Assembly: GCA_029945375.1 (NCBI GenBank) | Contig: JAQOTE010000023.1 | Location: forward strand, 1-43,136 | Direction of reading: 5' to 3' | DNA: 43,136 bases | Source: Agaricus subrufescens | Lineage: Eukaryota > Basidiomycota > Agaricomycetes > Agaricales > Agaricaceae | Part shown: in pieces, positions 1 to 12,249 of the stretch | How the letters are laid out: the number at the start of each line of letters is the position of its first letter | How positions within the stretch are numbered: position 1 is the first letter of the stretch | Program-made: the position numbers and the translations under genes | The notes under the pieces: generated by a model | What the model saw: the letters and a program-made list of their open reading frames with translations, nothing else | Databases searched by the model: none | Told to the model about the DNA's origin: nothing

Positions 1-2370
1 ATTTGAGAATTGATCGCCTTGAGCTGGGATCTCCAGTTGATAATATCTTCATAGACCTGGCCTAAATCATTGAAATTCAACCCATCAAGCGGCCGAACGA
101 ATGGCTGAGAGTGCTGAAGACGCAGATGAGGTGGGGGGACAGGCGGAAGACCTTTGTCCCTATCGTGGCGAAGAGGGAAAGTTTCACGTCGGGTGGCTGG
201 GACAGCTTCCGCGCCCGGTACCAACGGCCTTCGTCTAAGTTTAGAGGGTCCGGAGCTTGGTGGCAATCCGTTAAAGTCACTGTCAAAATCTCGTCCAGGG
301 CCATTTTCCTTTTCCAAGTCAACCCAACCTTCGTCATTGCTGAACCCGTTGTACATAGTCTCGCTTTCAACCGGGTCTTCTGCATCTGATCTCCATTCTC
401 CGCCAGGTGACATTGTAGTGTTCTCACCAAACGCTCTAAGAGTTTCGCTATTTGTTCGGTTTGCCGACCTTTTCACACCATGTTCATCGACATATTCGGC
501 TCCTGGTATTTCGGAAATTCCTTCGCCGTTGAATGGTTCTGCACCCCAATTAGGCCCATACAGCCGTGGATCAGGAATCCAGCTGGTTCGCGATCCTCCT
601 TCCTCACCGCTGGGACCTAGTTGTCCATTCCTATCCACAGAGATACGGCCACCGACCATCAACCGTCCATACGCAGCTGAGTTTCTGTTCACCTCCAGGA
701 AACGGCTGCCAACAAGACGGGAGCCGATAGATTCTGTGAAACTGGGCACCTTGTTGGACTCTCTTAGTCGACTCGCATTAAGCCCATCCACACTGCGTAA
801 TCTGTAGAAAGATGAAGGAGCCACAAATGATGTTGGAGCGAGCGATGTTGTGCCATATGCGCGGTTGACGGCGCGTCTTTTCTTTGTACGACGAGGGGCA
901 CCCTGTCCAAGAGGAAGAGGCCGACTGATGTACGGGCGTGCTGGGTCTAGAGGTGGCGGGGGATGTGGTTCGAAATCAAGAACAGAAGGATCGGGAGTCG
1001 TAATCTGGAACGAGCTGATGTAGTGCGCCTCGGCAATTTCAAGGTTTTCTAATATTTCGTCACGTTGGTCAATGAGTAGTGCAATATGTTGAGTATCACT
1101 AAAGAGAACTTGGTTAGACGTTTACGTGATATGCGCTTCTGGAGAACACCCACGATATAGAGAATAGGCATTGGATGTCGACTTCAGAATCCTTCTCTGA
1201 CCCATACAAGGGGGCTTCCTCTCCTCTTCTTTTAGGTTTTCGACGTGGGGCTCCCCCATCGTTCCGCCTTGGGTCTCGTCCATCATCATCCATGCCGGAC
1301 GTAAGTCCGGTATTTTTTATAAAGCTCTTGAAACGCTTTTCTCCCCATGTCTGGAAGCCAGGGGCATTCTTAGCACTGAGCCAGCCCAAATCCTTGCCCT
1401 CACATTTAATCTGCAGCCAGCGTTTGCGGTAGTCTAGGATGATATCGAACTGGCGCAGGATCGCCCATAGTGCAGGGAGAAGGGCTAGAACCACAGTAAT
1501 CGCAGTGAGGATGATGATCCGAAGCCTGGCATTCCAAGGATCTGTCTCGTCTCCAATTAACGCACGTTGTGACAGAGTGTTGAAGTCCGTGACTTCGGCA
1601 TGTTGTTCGTCAAAAATCCGCAGGAGGCGAATGAGGCTGAGGTCTTGCAGAGACGAGAAGTCGCCGCCAAAAGTGACATGTATAGGAAGTTGAAGATGGC
1701 ACGGTGTATTCACAAGGTAGATGGGGAGTGCACCGCCCAGGGCGAGAATAGACCAGCCTACGGCAATCAAAAAAGCAATCAACAAAGTCCGTTGGGAAAG
1801 TTGTTCGTCCGAAGGGAAGAGTTGAGCGTCCTTCGTTGGTGAGCGGCCAGCATCTTTAACGTCTTGCGAAACATCGGGAACCATGGGCACAGGAGGATTC
1901 AGAAAGGCAAAGAAGCCAGACCCCAGTTGTTTGGGTCGCAACCTGTCAACCGTTGAGGATAGATAAGGATAAGAAAAAATAGCAACACAGACTCTGGCGG
2001 AACAAACCACTCCCGCAGACCATAGATTTGTCGAAAGCGGGGACGGAGAGCGGCGAATATGAGCTGCATATTGGATATAATCGATCAGCTCAAAAACCGC
2101 CAAAAAATGGCGACTTGCCCAGATGAGTAGGCCAATTGCGCCGGACAAGATGAGAGATGCTATCACGCCGGCGGATGCGGCGTCAAAGCCGTTGCCAGGG
2201 CAGACCGTATGGAGGAGAGTGTTTTGGTTGAGTAGAGAGTCATGGCCCCCGGAGGCTGTCTCCGAGGGGGCGGCCTGCGCGATTCCAGTCTCGGTGGCGA
2301 AAAGCAAAGATTGCGTGAGGGTCGTCAGGGGGGGCAGTGGAGTCGTTACTGAAGGGGTGGGTTGGTTCAT
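1..2370 (-). CDS. CSC1/DUF221-like membrane protein, 5' part (3' end beyond window)
   Basis: Four exons read continuously from ATG at 2370: 2370-2119, 2063-1993, 1942-1154 and 1098-1. The last is still open at the window edge. Intron 1 (2118-2064) has a GC donor (GCAAGT...GCAG), which is needed to keep frame; introns 2 and 3 are GT-AG. The roughly 735 residues seen hold three hydrophobic segments, near residues 60-90, 165-190 and 255-280. The first is followed by an RPRFRQIYGLREWF stretch and later by SDEQLSQRTL. A long, charged, low-hydrophobicity loop follows. This arrangement matches the N-terminal three-helix module plus cytosolic region of fungal CSC1-type (TMEM63/OSCA relative, stress-gated cation channel) proteins. 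The defining 7-TM channel region would lie outside the window, so the family call rests on the N-terminal part and on recollection of basidiomycete homologues. The gene shares a 107-bp upstream region with SLY1. Confidence 0.72.
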
Positions 2371-2477
2371 GGCACGAGGCAAGAAATGAACACGGGGATT
2401 GGCCCGAAAAGGGAGGCGCTAATTAGAACGGGCGCCTGGTGCACCACGTGGCCCACGAGTTCGTGTCTGGAACGCCC
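2371..2477. promoter_or_regulatory. Bidirectional promoter, CSC1-like gene / SLY1
   Basis: Only 107 bp separate the start codons of two divergent genes. The interval contains a perfect CCACGTGG palindrome (2444-2451) with an E-box core (CACGTG). No clear TATA box is seen on either side. That this is one shared promoter is inferred from the spacing. Confidence 0.55.
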
Positions 2478-4922
2478 ATGTCCAAGCAAGCCCCGGCCTC
2501 CCTCCAGCACGCACAGACCAGGGCCCTCCTCAGCCTCCTCAACCTCAACCAGCCCCCCGCCAACGCCCCCGCCCACAAGCAGCCCGCCCCCGTCCAGCCC
2601 CCGCCCCAGTCCGGCCCCCCCGTCTGGAAAATCCTTGTCCTCGACCAGCAGACCAAGGACGTCCTCGCCACCGTCCTCCGAGTCCAGGACCTCCGCGATG
2701 TCGGTGTAACTCTCCACGTGTACGCCCGCCCGCCGCCTCTGTCCCCGTCACCCGATTGACCTTTTGCAGTCAATTGCACTCCCCTAGGCCGCCCTTGCCA
2801 GACGTTCCTGCCGTCTACTTTGTCTCGCCCACCCTCCCGAATATCCGCCGCATCGCGCAGGATCTACAGAAGGGCCTCTACGAGTCCTTTCATCTCAATT
2901 TCGTCGAGCCGTTGCCCCGATCCCTCCTCGAAGAGCTCGCTGCCTCCGTGGCCCAAGATGGTACCGGCGACCTAGTTGAGCAGGTGAGTTGCAACGCTCT
3001 TGCACATTAGATCGCAACCTACTTCTTATTCGTAGATCGTTGACCAATACCTATCTTTCGTCTCCCCATCGCCTTCTTTGTTCTCGCTCCTTCCTCCACC
3101 TCCAGCGGACGAGCCCCCGGCGGCTCCCCCAGGATCAACAGCGCCTACGGAGCGCTCATCTTATGCTATCCTCAACTCCCCATCTTCAACAGAGCAGCAG
3201 ATCGAGGACGAGATAGAAAGGGTGGCGCATGGCCTCTTTAGTGCGGTGGCTACTCTTGGCATGTCTCCATTTATATACCCTTCTACTATCCCCTTTGTTG
3301 ACCTTCTATTACAGGTCATGTTCCTTTCATCCGAGCTCCCAGGGGCAATGCCGCTGAAATGGTCGCCAAGAAACTAGAACTTAAACTTCGCGATGCCATC
3401 ATCACTGCATCCCGCTCCACCAACCCCTCCAACGCTCTTTTCGCACCAGACTCTACCGGCTTGTCGACTCTCCAACGTCCACGTATGGTCTTCCCTGCTC
3501 TCACGTTCCTCACTCAACGCCACCTCTAGTTTTGTTAATCCTCGACCGCAATATCGACCTTACATCCGTCGTCTCTCATGGCTGGACATACCAGGCACTT
3601 TTGTCGGACTGCTTTTCTATGAAGCTTAACCGTGTCATCGTCCCGAAGGAACAAAAAAACCAAAGATATGACCTCGACTCTAAGGATTTCTTCTGGGGTC
3701 GAAACTATGCCAACCCATTCCCTCATGTTGCAGAGGAAATAGATGTGGAACTTAACAAGTATAAGCAAGATGCTGCTGAAATTACGAGAAATACGGGTGT
3801 CAGTGATGTCGATGATATCTCAAAACTGTGAGTACCTATACACTGACTTGTATGCTGCTTTCGTTTCTCATTTGCTTAACGCTAAGCGACCTTTCAGCCA
3901 ACGCGGCTCACTTGAAAACAGCAATCACTCAGTTACCAGAGTTAACAGCGAGGAAGGTCACTCTTGACGCCCACGTGCATATTGCAACCGCTCTTCTCGA
4001 GCAGATCAAAAAGCGCGGGTTGGATGAACTCTTTAGCACGGAAGAAGCCATCTCGAAACAGGTACTGAGAATGTCACTCAAACGCATACTCACCATCGCT
4101 CACTATCTTCTTTATAGTCCACGACATCAATTCTCGAACTCTTACGCACCAATCGACCAGACGGTAATTTCACACCACAAGATAAACTTCGTCTTGTCAT
4201 TGTCTTCTATCTTTCCGCCCCTGACAATGCGGTCAGTAAAGAAGACGTGATTGAGCTTGAAAAAGAGTTGAAAGCTGCGGGAGCGGACATCACTGCCTTT
4301 GAGTATGTCCGTCGTACAAGAGAGATTTCGCGCATGATGTCTGGGAGCCTTGGTGCCAATACTGGATCGACAACCCCAAATTCAGGTGTGGCCAGCCAAG
4401 GAGGGGAACTATTTAAGGGTTTCAGCGCTTTCGTTGGAAATAGGGTGAGTCATTAGAATGCTCTATACTTGTTTTCGGCTCGCCAAATAACGTATCCCTC
4501 AGTTGACGGATCGTCTCAAAGACGGAGCATTTGAAAATCTCATATCTGGCGTCAAGAACTTCCTGCCCACCAACAAACTACTTCCTGTCACTCGCCTCAC
4601 AGAGGCCCTTATGGATTCTTCATCCGCTTCCAACCAATCCTTACAGGAAACAGACGATTACATTTTCCTCGATCCTCGCGCACCACGAAATGTGAATGCA
4701 GGTATGCCCGGTGCAGCAGGTGGTAGTGGTGCAAGACCAAAGCGTATGGCGTTTGCAGAGGGCATGGTGTTTATCGTTGGAGGCGCTGGATACGTCGAGT
4801 TTGGAAATCTCGAGGAGTGGGCGAAAAAGAGCAATAGAAAGATCATATACGGTGGGACTGACATCGTTGATCCCGGAGGCTTCATACAGACCCTGGAGAA
4901 GTTAGGAAAACCAGCACTATAG
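2478..4922 (+). CDS. SLY1: Sly1, Sec1/Munc18-family SNARE regulator
   Basis: Eight exons splice into one 688-residue frame: 2478-2719, 2770-2983, 3036-3258, 3315-3482, 3530-3827, 3887-4061, 4118-4444 and 4503-4922. Intron 3 (3259-3314) has a GC donor (GCATGT). The start is ATG at 2478 ([14 protein letters not shown]...), because the upstream in-frame extension has only GTG. The length and block order are those of Sly1. They include an N-terminal region ending in VWKILVLDQ, a [11 protein letters not shown] strand, the [18 protein letters not shown] block, the [10 protein letters not shown] core and a C-terminal strand-helix ending near [12 protein letters not shown]. Sly1 proteins bind the syntaxin Sed5 and promote ER-Golgi and intra-Golgi membrane fusion in the cytosol. 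The gene is divergent from the CSC1-like gene and convergent with the GHITM-like gene, with 76 bp between stop codons. Every exon junction keeps phase. Confidence 0.92.
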
Positions 4923-4998
4923 ATTTGAAGTGGGATAATCACTAAGATACACAGTATTGTAATAATGGCGTGTCCGGGCTCAGATGAAAGGTCGGAAA

Positions 4999-6350
4999 TC
5001 ATTTTCGGCTGTTGCGTCCTGCAAGAATTTGGACGAGTCGGATGCTGTCAAGAGAGTGAGACACCGATGTCTATACAAGAAAGAACAAGGCGCATACAAG
5101 ATGTTGATCATATCCAGCTCAAGACCAATGGACTCGTTGAGAGCATCAAGTTTATATTGGCCTGTTTCAGACATGCGAGCGTGTTGCAAGATCTTTTGGG
5201 TGCTGAAACACAAACAGTTAGTACAGACATACTAGTGGATAAATTTACCACCTACTCGTATAGGACGAATCCACCGAATACAGCCAAACCACCGTACAGT
5301 GAGATAGACTCGCTGATAGCAAGACCACGGAGACCTAATGGCAAGACCATGGGCGCGAGAGAACTTAAAGCGACGACGGTGACACCAGCAAGTAAAGGTC
5401 CTCCAAGGTGAAGATATTTGTCATTCCTAGTGAGATAAACCAATGTCAACTTGCGAACCCCCACGGGAAAATTGGTGAATTAGCCTACGTAGCTGTGGCA
5501 CCGATGTATGATATCGACCCAACGACACCGATAGTGTAAAGGGCCGCTCGTGAGAGGATGGCTGGACTGAAGAAAAATAGAGGGCTCAGGGTAGCCGCTT
5601 GACAAGCATTAAAGCCCTAAGATCTGATTAGTACTTGGACACAATTACAAGTGATCCGCACACGCACCAGCCACAAAAGGTGTTTCTGGATAGGCCTGTC
5701 AGGGGGCGTATACATAGCGCCTGCCATTGTAGCAATACTACCAACAAGACTAACTCCGAGAACCATCCCTAGGAGTAACCAGTAAGAACAAAGAAGTATT
5801 CGAGGACCAAAAAGACTTACAAGGGTTGGCAGACATCAGTCGGAATGCAAAGCCTGACTTGAAGAGTTGTCTAGCAGCTAGCGCGGTGAATGCTAGACCA
5901 CCGGCAGTATATTTGAAACTTTCATTGAGGTAGGCACGTTCTGTATCACTGAGAGGAGCGCGGGTATCGCGATTCAATGTGCCTTCCAAGATGACTACAG
6001 CAACCGCAACTCCTCCCTATCTCACTATTAGAAGAGGAAACTTTATTGGTATAAGGATTACTGACCGCTGTGGCGGCCATTCGCTGCCATGAGATACCCG
6101 CTTGTGGATGAACGTTCTCCCTTCCTGACTGAAAGAAACGAGCCCCACGTTGAAGGGACCATCCATTTGTGGAACTTTTCTTGAGTTCATGCAAGATAGG
6201 GGATGGCTTCCTCAAGCTGCCGAATGAGCGGATAGAAACTCGGTTTGAAACAACTGTCGGACGTGTAGTAATAGAAGCAATCGATGGTCGTAGAGCAGAC
6301 CGAGTAGCAGGTACTACCTGCCGTAGTAAAGAGGTTCCCAATTGGAACAT
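4999..6350 (-). CDS. Mitochondrial Bax-inhibitor-1 family protein (GHITM/TMBIM5-like)
   Basis: Seven exons: 6350-6066, 6016-5821, 5768-5668, 5616-5489, 5426-5256, 5202-5098 and 5044-4999. Together they encode 343 residues. All six introns are GT-AG and 46-62 nt long; one has a clear TACTAAT branch point. The first ~80 residues are rich in Arg, Ser and Thr and poor in acidic residues, as in a mitochondrial targeting sequence. Several hydrophobic segments follow (for example SLVGSIATMAGAMY, GPLLAGVTVVALSSL and SLYGGLAVFGGFVLYDTQKI). The YDTQKI block and the final LELDMINIFIRLVQIL helix are hallmarks of the BI-1/TMBIM family. Animal GHITM/TMBIM5 sits in the mitochondrial inner membrane and affects cristae structure and cation exchange; the same location is inferred here. 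Confidence 0.88.
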
Positions 6351-6556
6351 GCGGAATGGTGGAGGCTAAGATGATGGTTGACAAAGACAGTGAAGATTCC
6401 GCGTATTTATGGCTTCTTCAATGCCGTATGAACGTCATTGCCGAAGGCCGGAGTTAGCCGTATGATTAGACAATAGAGATACTGCTACAAAGAACATTCA
6501 CGAACTAACTTATAATAAGCCATATTGTACGATATACATTGATGTCATGTCACCAT

Positions 6557-8787
6557 TCATGAGATTGCGCTGTTGGCCACTTGGTCGGTTTCTTGAAGAA
6601 CCGAAATTTTGGACGCGTCGACAATTGCCACCTGCCGACACTCCAGCGCAACTGCGAGCCTATTTAAACCTGACGCAGCTGCCATTTGCCACGCAATCTC
6701 AAATACACCGGGTTTATCATGTCCCGCAAACCATGTCCATTTCTTTTCCCATGTCTATTGAGCTCAAGTCAGTATAGAATTCGAAGCATAGTTACATCAC
6801 ATACCAAGGTCGAGTAAATGAATAAATAACCATCGCCACCGCCAGTAGCAAGCCATTTTCCATCAGGACTGAAGATGAGGGTATATACGGGCCGCTTATG
6901 GTCGGTGAGAACCTTTATACATTTCCCTGTTACAGCATCCCACACGCGCACTGTGCAGTCAAACGATGATGTGGCCACAATTTCATTCGTTCCGGGATCA
7001 ATTACAGGCAGCCATCCGATTGAATTCACCGAATGGGTATGCCCCGTAAGAACAACTGTTTGTTCTGAAGTTGCAAGGCCCGGGATGATTTCTTCTGAGT
7101 CGTTCTCGATCTTGTCAACTCTCCATATGCGTGTTGTGGTATCGTCTGAACAAGATGCCAACCGTGTTCGGGAAGGACTATATTTCAATTGATTGATTTC
7201 ATCTTCATGTCCACTGCAGAACGATGTTCAGCTCAGACAATCAAAAAATGCCAATCAACAAACCTGAATTTTTTTATAGGTTCTAGACTCTCTATTTTCA
7301 TCACGTAGATGTTGCCATCAGCACCAGCGGTAGCGAATGTCGTCGCATCCATCCACTCGACGTCTAGGCAACAGTCTGTAGAACAACGTGAGGGAACCCA
7401 ACCGAAACTATACAATTGGTCATACCCTGGTGGGATCGAAACTGTTTCAATAAACGCTTTTCCTTCACATCCCACAGGCAAGTAGTCTCGTCTAAGCTTG
7501 CAGACAATAACAGTCGCCCATCCTGAGAAAACCGTACAGAGAAAATGGGCCCCTACGTGCTTATATCAGTCTGAACATCATAGAAACCATGTAGACGATA
7601 TCCTTCACCTGGTGCTGATAACTTGTGAAGTAGGAATCACCCTCTGGTGTGAGTATTCGAAGGATGCAATCATAGGACCCAACAGCCAACAGAGTGCCTT
7701 GTGAGTTCCAATTTAGCGAAGTCAAATCTCCTGGCACGTCCTTCACATAATTGTCTATTGTTATTGGGCTTCCATTCCAAGTCACGAATTCATCTCTGGA
7801 TGCTGGAGGAGAAGGAAGATTCCATAAATTAACTACAGAGTCTTTTGATCTACCGATATGTAAGAAGTTGGAGATTTAGTTGATGTAATAAGTTGAGCAT
7901 ACCCTGTAGCGAGTAAAGTATGCTTTGTTGGATTGAACGAACAGACGAAAACTTCCTTGCGGTGTCCAGAAAGCATCATAATTGCCTGAGGATTAGTGGT
8001 GTCGTCTACTGGCCCTTGACTGATGCGCAACCTGGGACGTTTCGAAGTATCAATCCCGTTTTCTTGAGATGATCTCGAACTTTGCGTGCCAGGTACTCTG
8101 ACATTGGAAATCTGAGCCGAGCCTGCTTGCCTTGCACTAGTCTGTCTTGAAGAGTCTAAGTCCATGTCATCAAGTTCGCGTTTAGCCCGTTTCTCAAGCG
8201 GACCATCAGTTGGGTTGGGTGAGCCTTTTCGTTTAGAAGTGGTATCTCCCGTAGCCAATGTACCATTTGTCTGGGGGAGATTCGTAGTATAGAAACCATC
8301 GCTTGATACTCGACGAATTTGAGAGTTTCGAGAGCTGGATGCATCCTGACTGGAAGAGTGAGAGGCTGTCCTCAGGGAAGGGGCAAATCGAGTCGCAGGT
8401 GTAATAGTAGGGGGTTTGAATGGAGCTGCTGATGAGGGCTTGTCTGTGCAGACATGAGGCTCCAATAGAGAAAATTTATTTTTGCAATTCGTGGTCATTG
8501 AATCGCCGCGCCAATGCGATTCGACTTCGATATAGAGCAAAGCCTTGCTTAGCAAATCAATGAGTTCGCCACGAGGTATGTGTTTGCTAAACCATGGAGA
8601 GCTTTTCAAAGACCCCTCGGAGCATAATGCAAAGGCCGAATGGTTGAAGCCTAAAAAGAAAATGCGAATAACATTAGATGATCTGAAGCCCATAATAGTG
8701 AATTGAGTACAAACCAGAATCCTTGAAGTAGGAGTATATAAGACAGTTGATTTCGTCTGCTGTTATCCGAAATGGCGGTGCAGCCAT
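6557..8787 (-). CDS. TBL1/Sif2-like LisH and WD40 co-repressor subunit
   Basis: Seven exons (8787-8715, 8650-7903, 7849-7609, 7552-7426, 7375-7264, 7213-6805, 6754-6557) give a 635-residue protein. A LisH motif lies at about residues 8-40 (DEINCLIYSYFKDSGFNHSA). It is followed by ~190 residues of Ser/Thr/Pro-rich low complexity containing a basic KRAKREL patch. WD40 repeats run from about residue 245 to the end; GH...W/D signatures are visible at MMLSGHRKEVF, FVTWNG, SGHEDEINQL, LTGHTHSVNS and LTDHKRPVY. LisH plus C-terminal WD40 is the layout of TBL1/Ebi and yeast Sif2, nuclear subunits of HDAC co-repressors (NCoR/SMRT, Set3C). The role here is inferred from that layout. The upstream region is shared head to head with the DCAF11-like gene. 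Confidence 0.87.
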
Positions 8788-9003
8788 ATGGAAGCTGTAA
8801 CGTTTAGTTGGGAAATGGAATAAGAGGATATGAGTGGAACTTGTCGAAACGGACTTGTCGTTCTGACGGGCGATGTGTGGTCCTGTTTGCCATATTCCGC
8901 TTCTGGCGATGACATGATCTCACGATCACTCTCCTATCAGTATGTCAGCAGTATGTAGTAGTAAGCGACTGCCCACCCAATATTTCCTGCCTTCCCCCTT
9001 CCC
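8788..9003. promoter_or_regulatory. Bidirectional promoter, TBL1-like / DCAF11-like genes
   Basis: 216 bp lie between the start codons of two divergent WD40 genes. No TATA box or obvious operator stands out. The shared-promoter call rests on spacing only. Confidence 0.45.
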
Positions 9004-11474
9004 ATGCAGCCAGACGAGCACCAGACAGACCCTCCTGAAGGTGATGGCGCAGGGGCTAGCGCGAGGATCGACGTACAGGACATCCTGAGTGGTATGCTTT
9101 CCAGCTTCCTGGGTGATCACCACCTAACCGCATCCAAGACCTATTCTCTATGCAAGCAGACGGTACATCTGGGGGCCCGGCAACCTTCAGCCTTAGCGGT
9201 ATAAGCCTGCATCACCTCACCAGACTTCTCAGGGCCGCTTCTGGTGGTAGTGATTCTCAATTATATGCTGAGGAAGATGACGACGATGGGGACGACCAAG
9301 AAAGTGGTGTCTACGAAGATGAAGATGACTGGGAATATGAGCGCCGCAGCGTAGTGCATCCCCCATGGTACGAAGAAGTAAAGGAGCCCGTCAAGGAAGG
9401 CGTAGAGCTTCTATACAGCGGAGATTTCGGAAGAATCGGCCACAAGTGTCGAAGTAAACAAAATACTGCTAACCTCGCTAGACATATATTATCCCAGTCC
9501 TCCAGGGCGGTTCCCGTGGCCTCCCGAGAAGATCTCTCATGTGTATGTACCTCACACTATCGCTCTGCTTGCCAAAAGTCAACTTCTGGCGGTAGGACAT
9601 GGTCCCAAATTCAAATGGTACAACAGTCGCGGAATATGCTTCCAACATTTACACCGGGCAATTTTCTGCTGGTCAGCGTTTTGTATCCATCGAAACTGGG
9701 ATTCTTCTTATATGTCGACCCAGATTCTTCCTTTTACTACACTTGTGCGCAAGGTTAGTAGACTGACTTATTACGCTCATTTCTCAACATTCACGCCATT
9801 CATTAGATTTTCGCCTGCATATCTTTGATACAGGCGCACCACCTCAATCGGTCTTTCCGGCTCGGCGTTTCATGGGCTACATGAACGACGATAACATGAG
9901 GACGACTATGAAAGTTACGAGGACCATTCAAGGAAGAGCTGGCCGTTGGACAATAACAGACGCCAATCTTTCACCAGACAATGAAAGGTTTGTGACTATC
10001 CTTATTATTTGAGATCCACTGCTAATATTTCTTAGGATGATATACTCTTCAATCGTGAGCTTTTTTTCTATACCCGGAAAATTATTTCACGTAGCCTGCA
10101 GACTCCGACTGTTTATATGACTAGCACACGGGAAGATTCACCACAACAGGTCGCCATTCCGTTTTCCGACCATCCGCGAAGTCGAATTCGCTATGGTTTT
10201 GACAGCATGATGGGGGAAAGTTTTGGGATCTACAGTTGTCGATTCTCAGCGGATGGGAATGAAGTAGTAGCGGGAGGAAATGGCAAAATATTTGGTTTGT
10301 GTTCACACAAGAATCAAATTTCGTTGTCTCATCCCCTTCTCGAATAGTTTATGACCTCCTAGCTAATGAACGTACAGTCAAAATTTCGGCTCACAGTGAT
10401 GATGTGAACAGTTGTTGTTGGGCCGACACATCGTCGGGAAATGTGCTTGTCAGTGCCTCTGATGACACTTTCCTCAAAGTCTGGTAAGTTTCGGATGTCT
10501 CATTATCTTCTTGCCAGTACTCATACACATGTGTGCCAAATTCAGGGACAGACGGTCTCTTGGAGCTTCGCAAAAACCATCGGGTGTACTGGTTGGACAT
10601 ACTGAGGGTATCACATACGTTTCGGCAAAAGGGGATGGTCGATACGTGATATCCAATGGCAAAGATCAAGCTCTGCGTTTGTGGGATTTGCGTAAAATGC
10701 GTTCCAGCTCAGAATTTGAGTCTATTAAAGACAAACACTACGGCATTCGCGGATTTGATTACAGGTAAGAAGTCGCATTCATGTGATAGCTGCAATCCTC
10801 AACGCCTCGTGCAGGTATTCGCGCTACGCCAAACCTCGGACAAAGGCCCACCCCAGGGACTGCAGTGTGATGACATATAGGGGCCATACTGTCTACCGCA
10901 CTCTTATACGATGCCACTTCAGTCCTGCATCAACCACGGGTTCTCAGTATATATACTCTGGTTCAGCCGATGGTCAAATTCATGTAAGGTGTTGCCACTT
11001 TTGGCTTCGTGGACTGACGAGTACTATTACGTCCAGATTTGGTCTCTTGACGGCCGTATAGTTCAAGTGCTTGACCGGTCAAGGACAATGCCAATCACGT
11101 TTGATCCTTCAGCTCCTGACATCGAACCACACCGAGGAGCTCGCCAGCATGTCTGCGTTCGTGATGTCAGCTGGCACTCACAAGTAAGTCCGTTTAATCA
11201 AGGTTACCTGTTGAATCTGCTCATATCGGAAAAGGAACCGGTACTGGTCAGCGCCGCTTGGTTAAGCGCTGAAAAGGGTAGTCATATTGCTAGACACGAA
11301 TGGAAGGGTCTATCTAAAACGGCGGGCAGCCTTGAAGATTGGGTCCAGAGACAACGCGAAGAAGAAGCAGATACTCAAGGTCAAAGACGAAGATCAGCAA
11401 GGTTAGCCCGGCGCAGAGCTGCTGCAATGAATATGCCTGGTTTTTTCGAAGAATCCGATGCCGATGATGCGTGA
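9004..11474 (+). CDS. DCAF11/LEC14B-like WD40 protein, likely CUL4-DDB1 substrate receptor
   Basis: Twelve exons encode 626 residues: 9004-9091, 9160-9542, 9596-9671, 9724-9753, 9807-9987, 10036-10054, 10102-10294, 10348-10483, 10546-10764, 10815-10983, 11037-11183 and 11235-11474. Exon 6 is only 19 nt. Intron 1 ends in a tandem AAG/CAG acceptor that would add or drop one residue. An acidic segment near residues 70-100 precedes an REDLSC...VPNSNGTT block and then WD40 repeats. WDRR (after LKVW) and LWDLRK are WDxR motifs of the kind that dock DCAFs on DDB1. The C-terminus ends in a basic RRRSARLARRRAAA stretch and an acidic tail. DCAF11 and plant LEC14B are substrate receptors of CUL4-DDB1 ubiquitin ligases; that role is inferred from homology. 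Confidence 0.85.
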
Positions 11475-11573
11475 TCCCGATGCCGTTTATATGCTGTTGA
11501 AGTCGACCAATGCCTCATATTACTTGTAATTCAGTTTTCCATGTACGCGCTGCCGGTGTTGTGAGTTAGATGT

Positions 11574-11579
11574 AATAAA
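11574..11579 (+). terminator. Poly(A) signal of DCAF11-like gene
   Basis: A canonical AATAAA lies ~100 nt after the TGA stop at 11474. Confidence 0.5.
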
Positions 11580-12249
11580 ACTCAGTAGTCTATGTATTGT
11601 AGTTAAAAGTTCTCGGTTTGATTTCATGTGACTACAAAATGAACCTAAGTCACTCAAACCACGCTAGTCATGGGACAACGAAAAGCGGCGCTCATCGCCG
11701 CTCGCAGTACTTGAGCCAGCGCGGGCTTTTTGGGCCACCCCGATATTGGCAGTGAGATCGGCGAGAAATCCGAAGTTTGGCATGTGTAAATGCTTTTTCT
11801 CAGGACGGCGTAGTCAGCGGCAACCCTCAGTGCGTTGCCTCGCTGTGCTGACTGTGATGGTCAATTAGGTGACCGCAACTAACTTAACCGTATGACAGGC
11901 ATCAATTCCGCACCATCTCCAATTCAATGCTATGTACAATTTCCAACGGCAATTCCCTAGACACGATCACAAGTCAATGCTTCAATGGCCCCGCCGCAAC
12001 ACGGCGTCACTGACTCAATCCCGGCATGTGAAAGACCGCGTTACAACTACAACCTGCCCGGACTGTATCATGCACCCGAGCCTATTGTGCAGCCACGTTT
12101 CCAACTCCTGTGCTACCAATTAAGCATTTCCACGCATGAGAAGAACGTGTGTTTGTGATATACGAGAGCCTATCAGACACAGCAGATGCTTCTAGTACTG
12201 CATTTGGTCCATGATTCTCAGTAAAAAGAAAAATCCAGCTATTTTAAGG

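Noticed and set aside
154..807. 217-codon plus-strand frame
   Set aside because: It lies opposite the last exon of the CSC1-like gene, which reads coherently on the minus strand and shows family-typical blocks.
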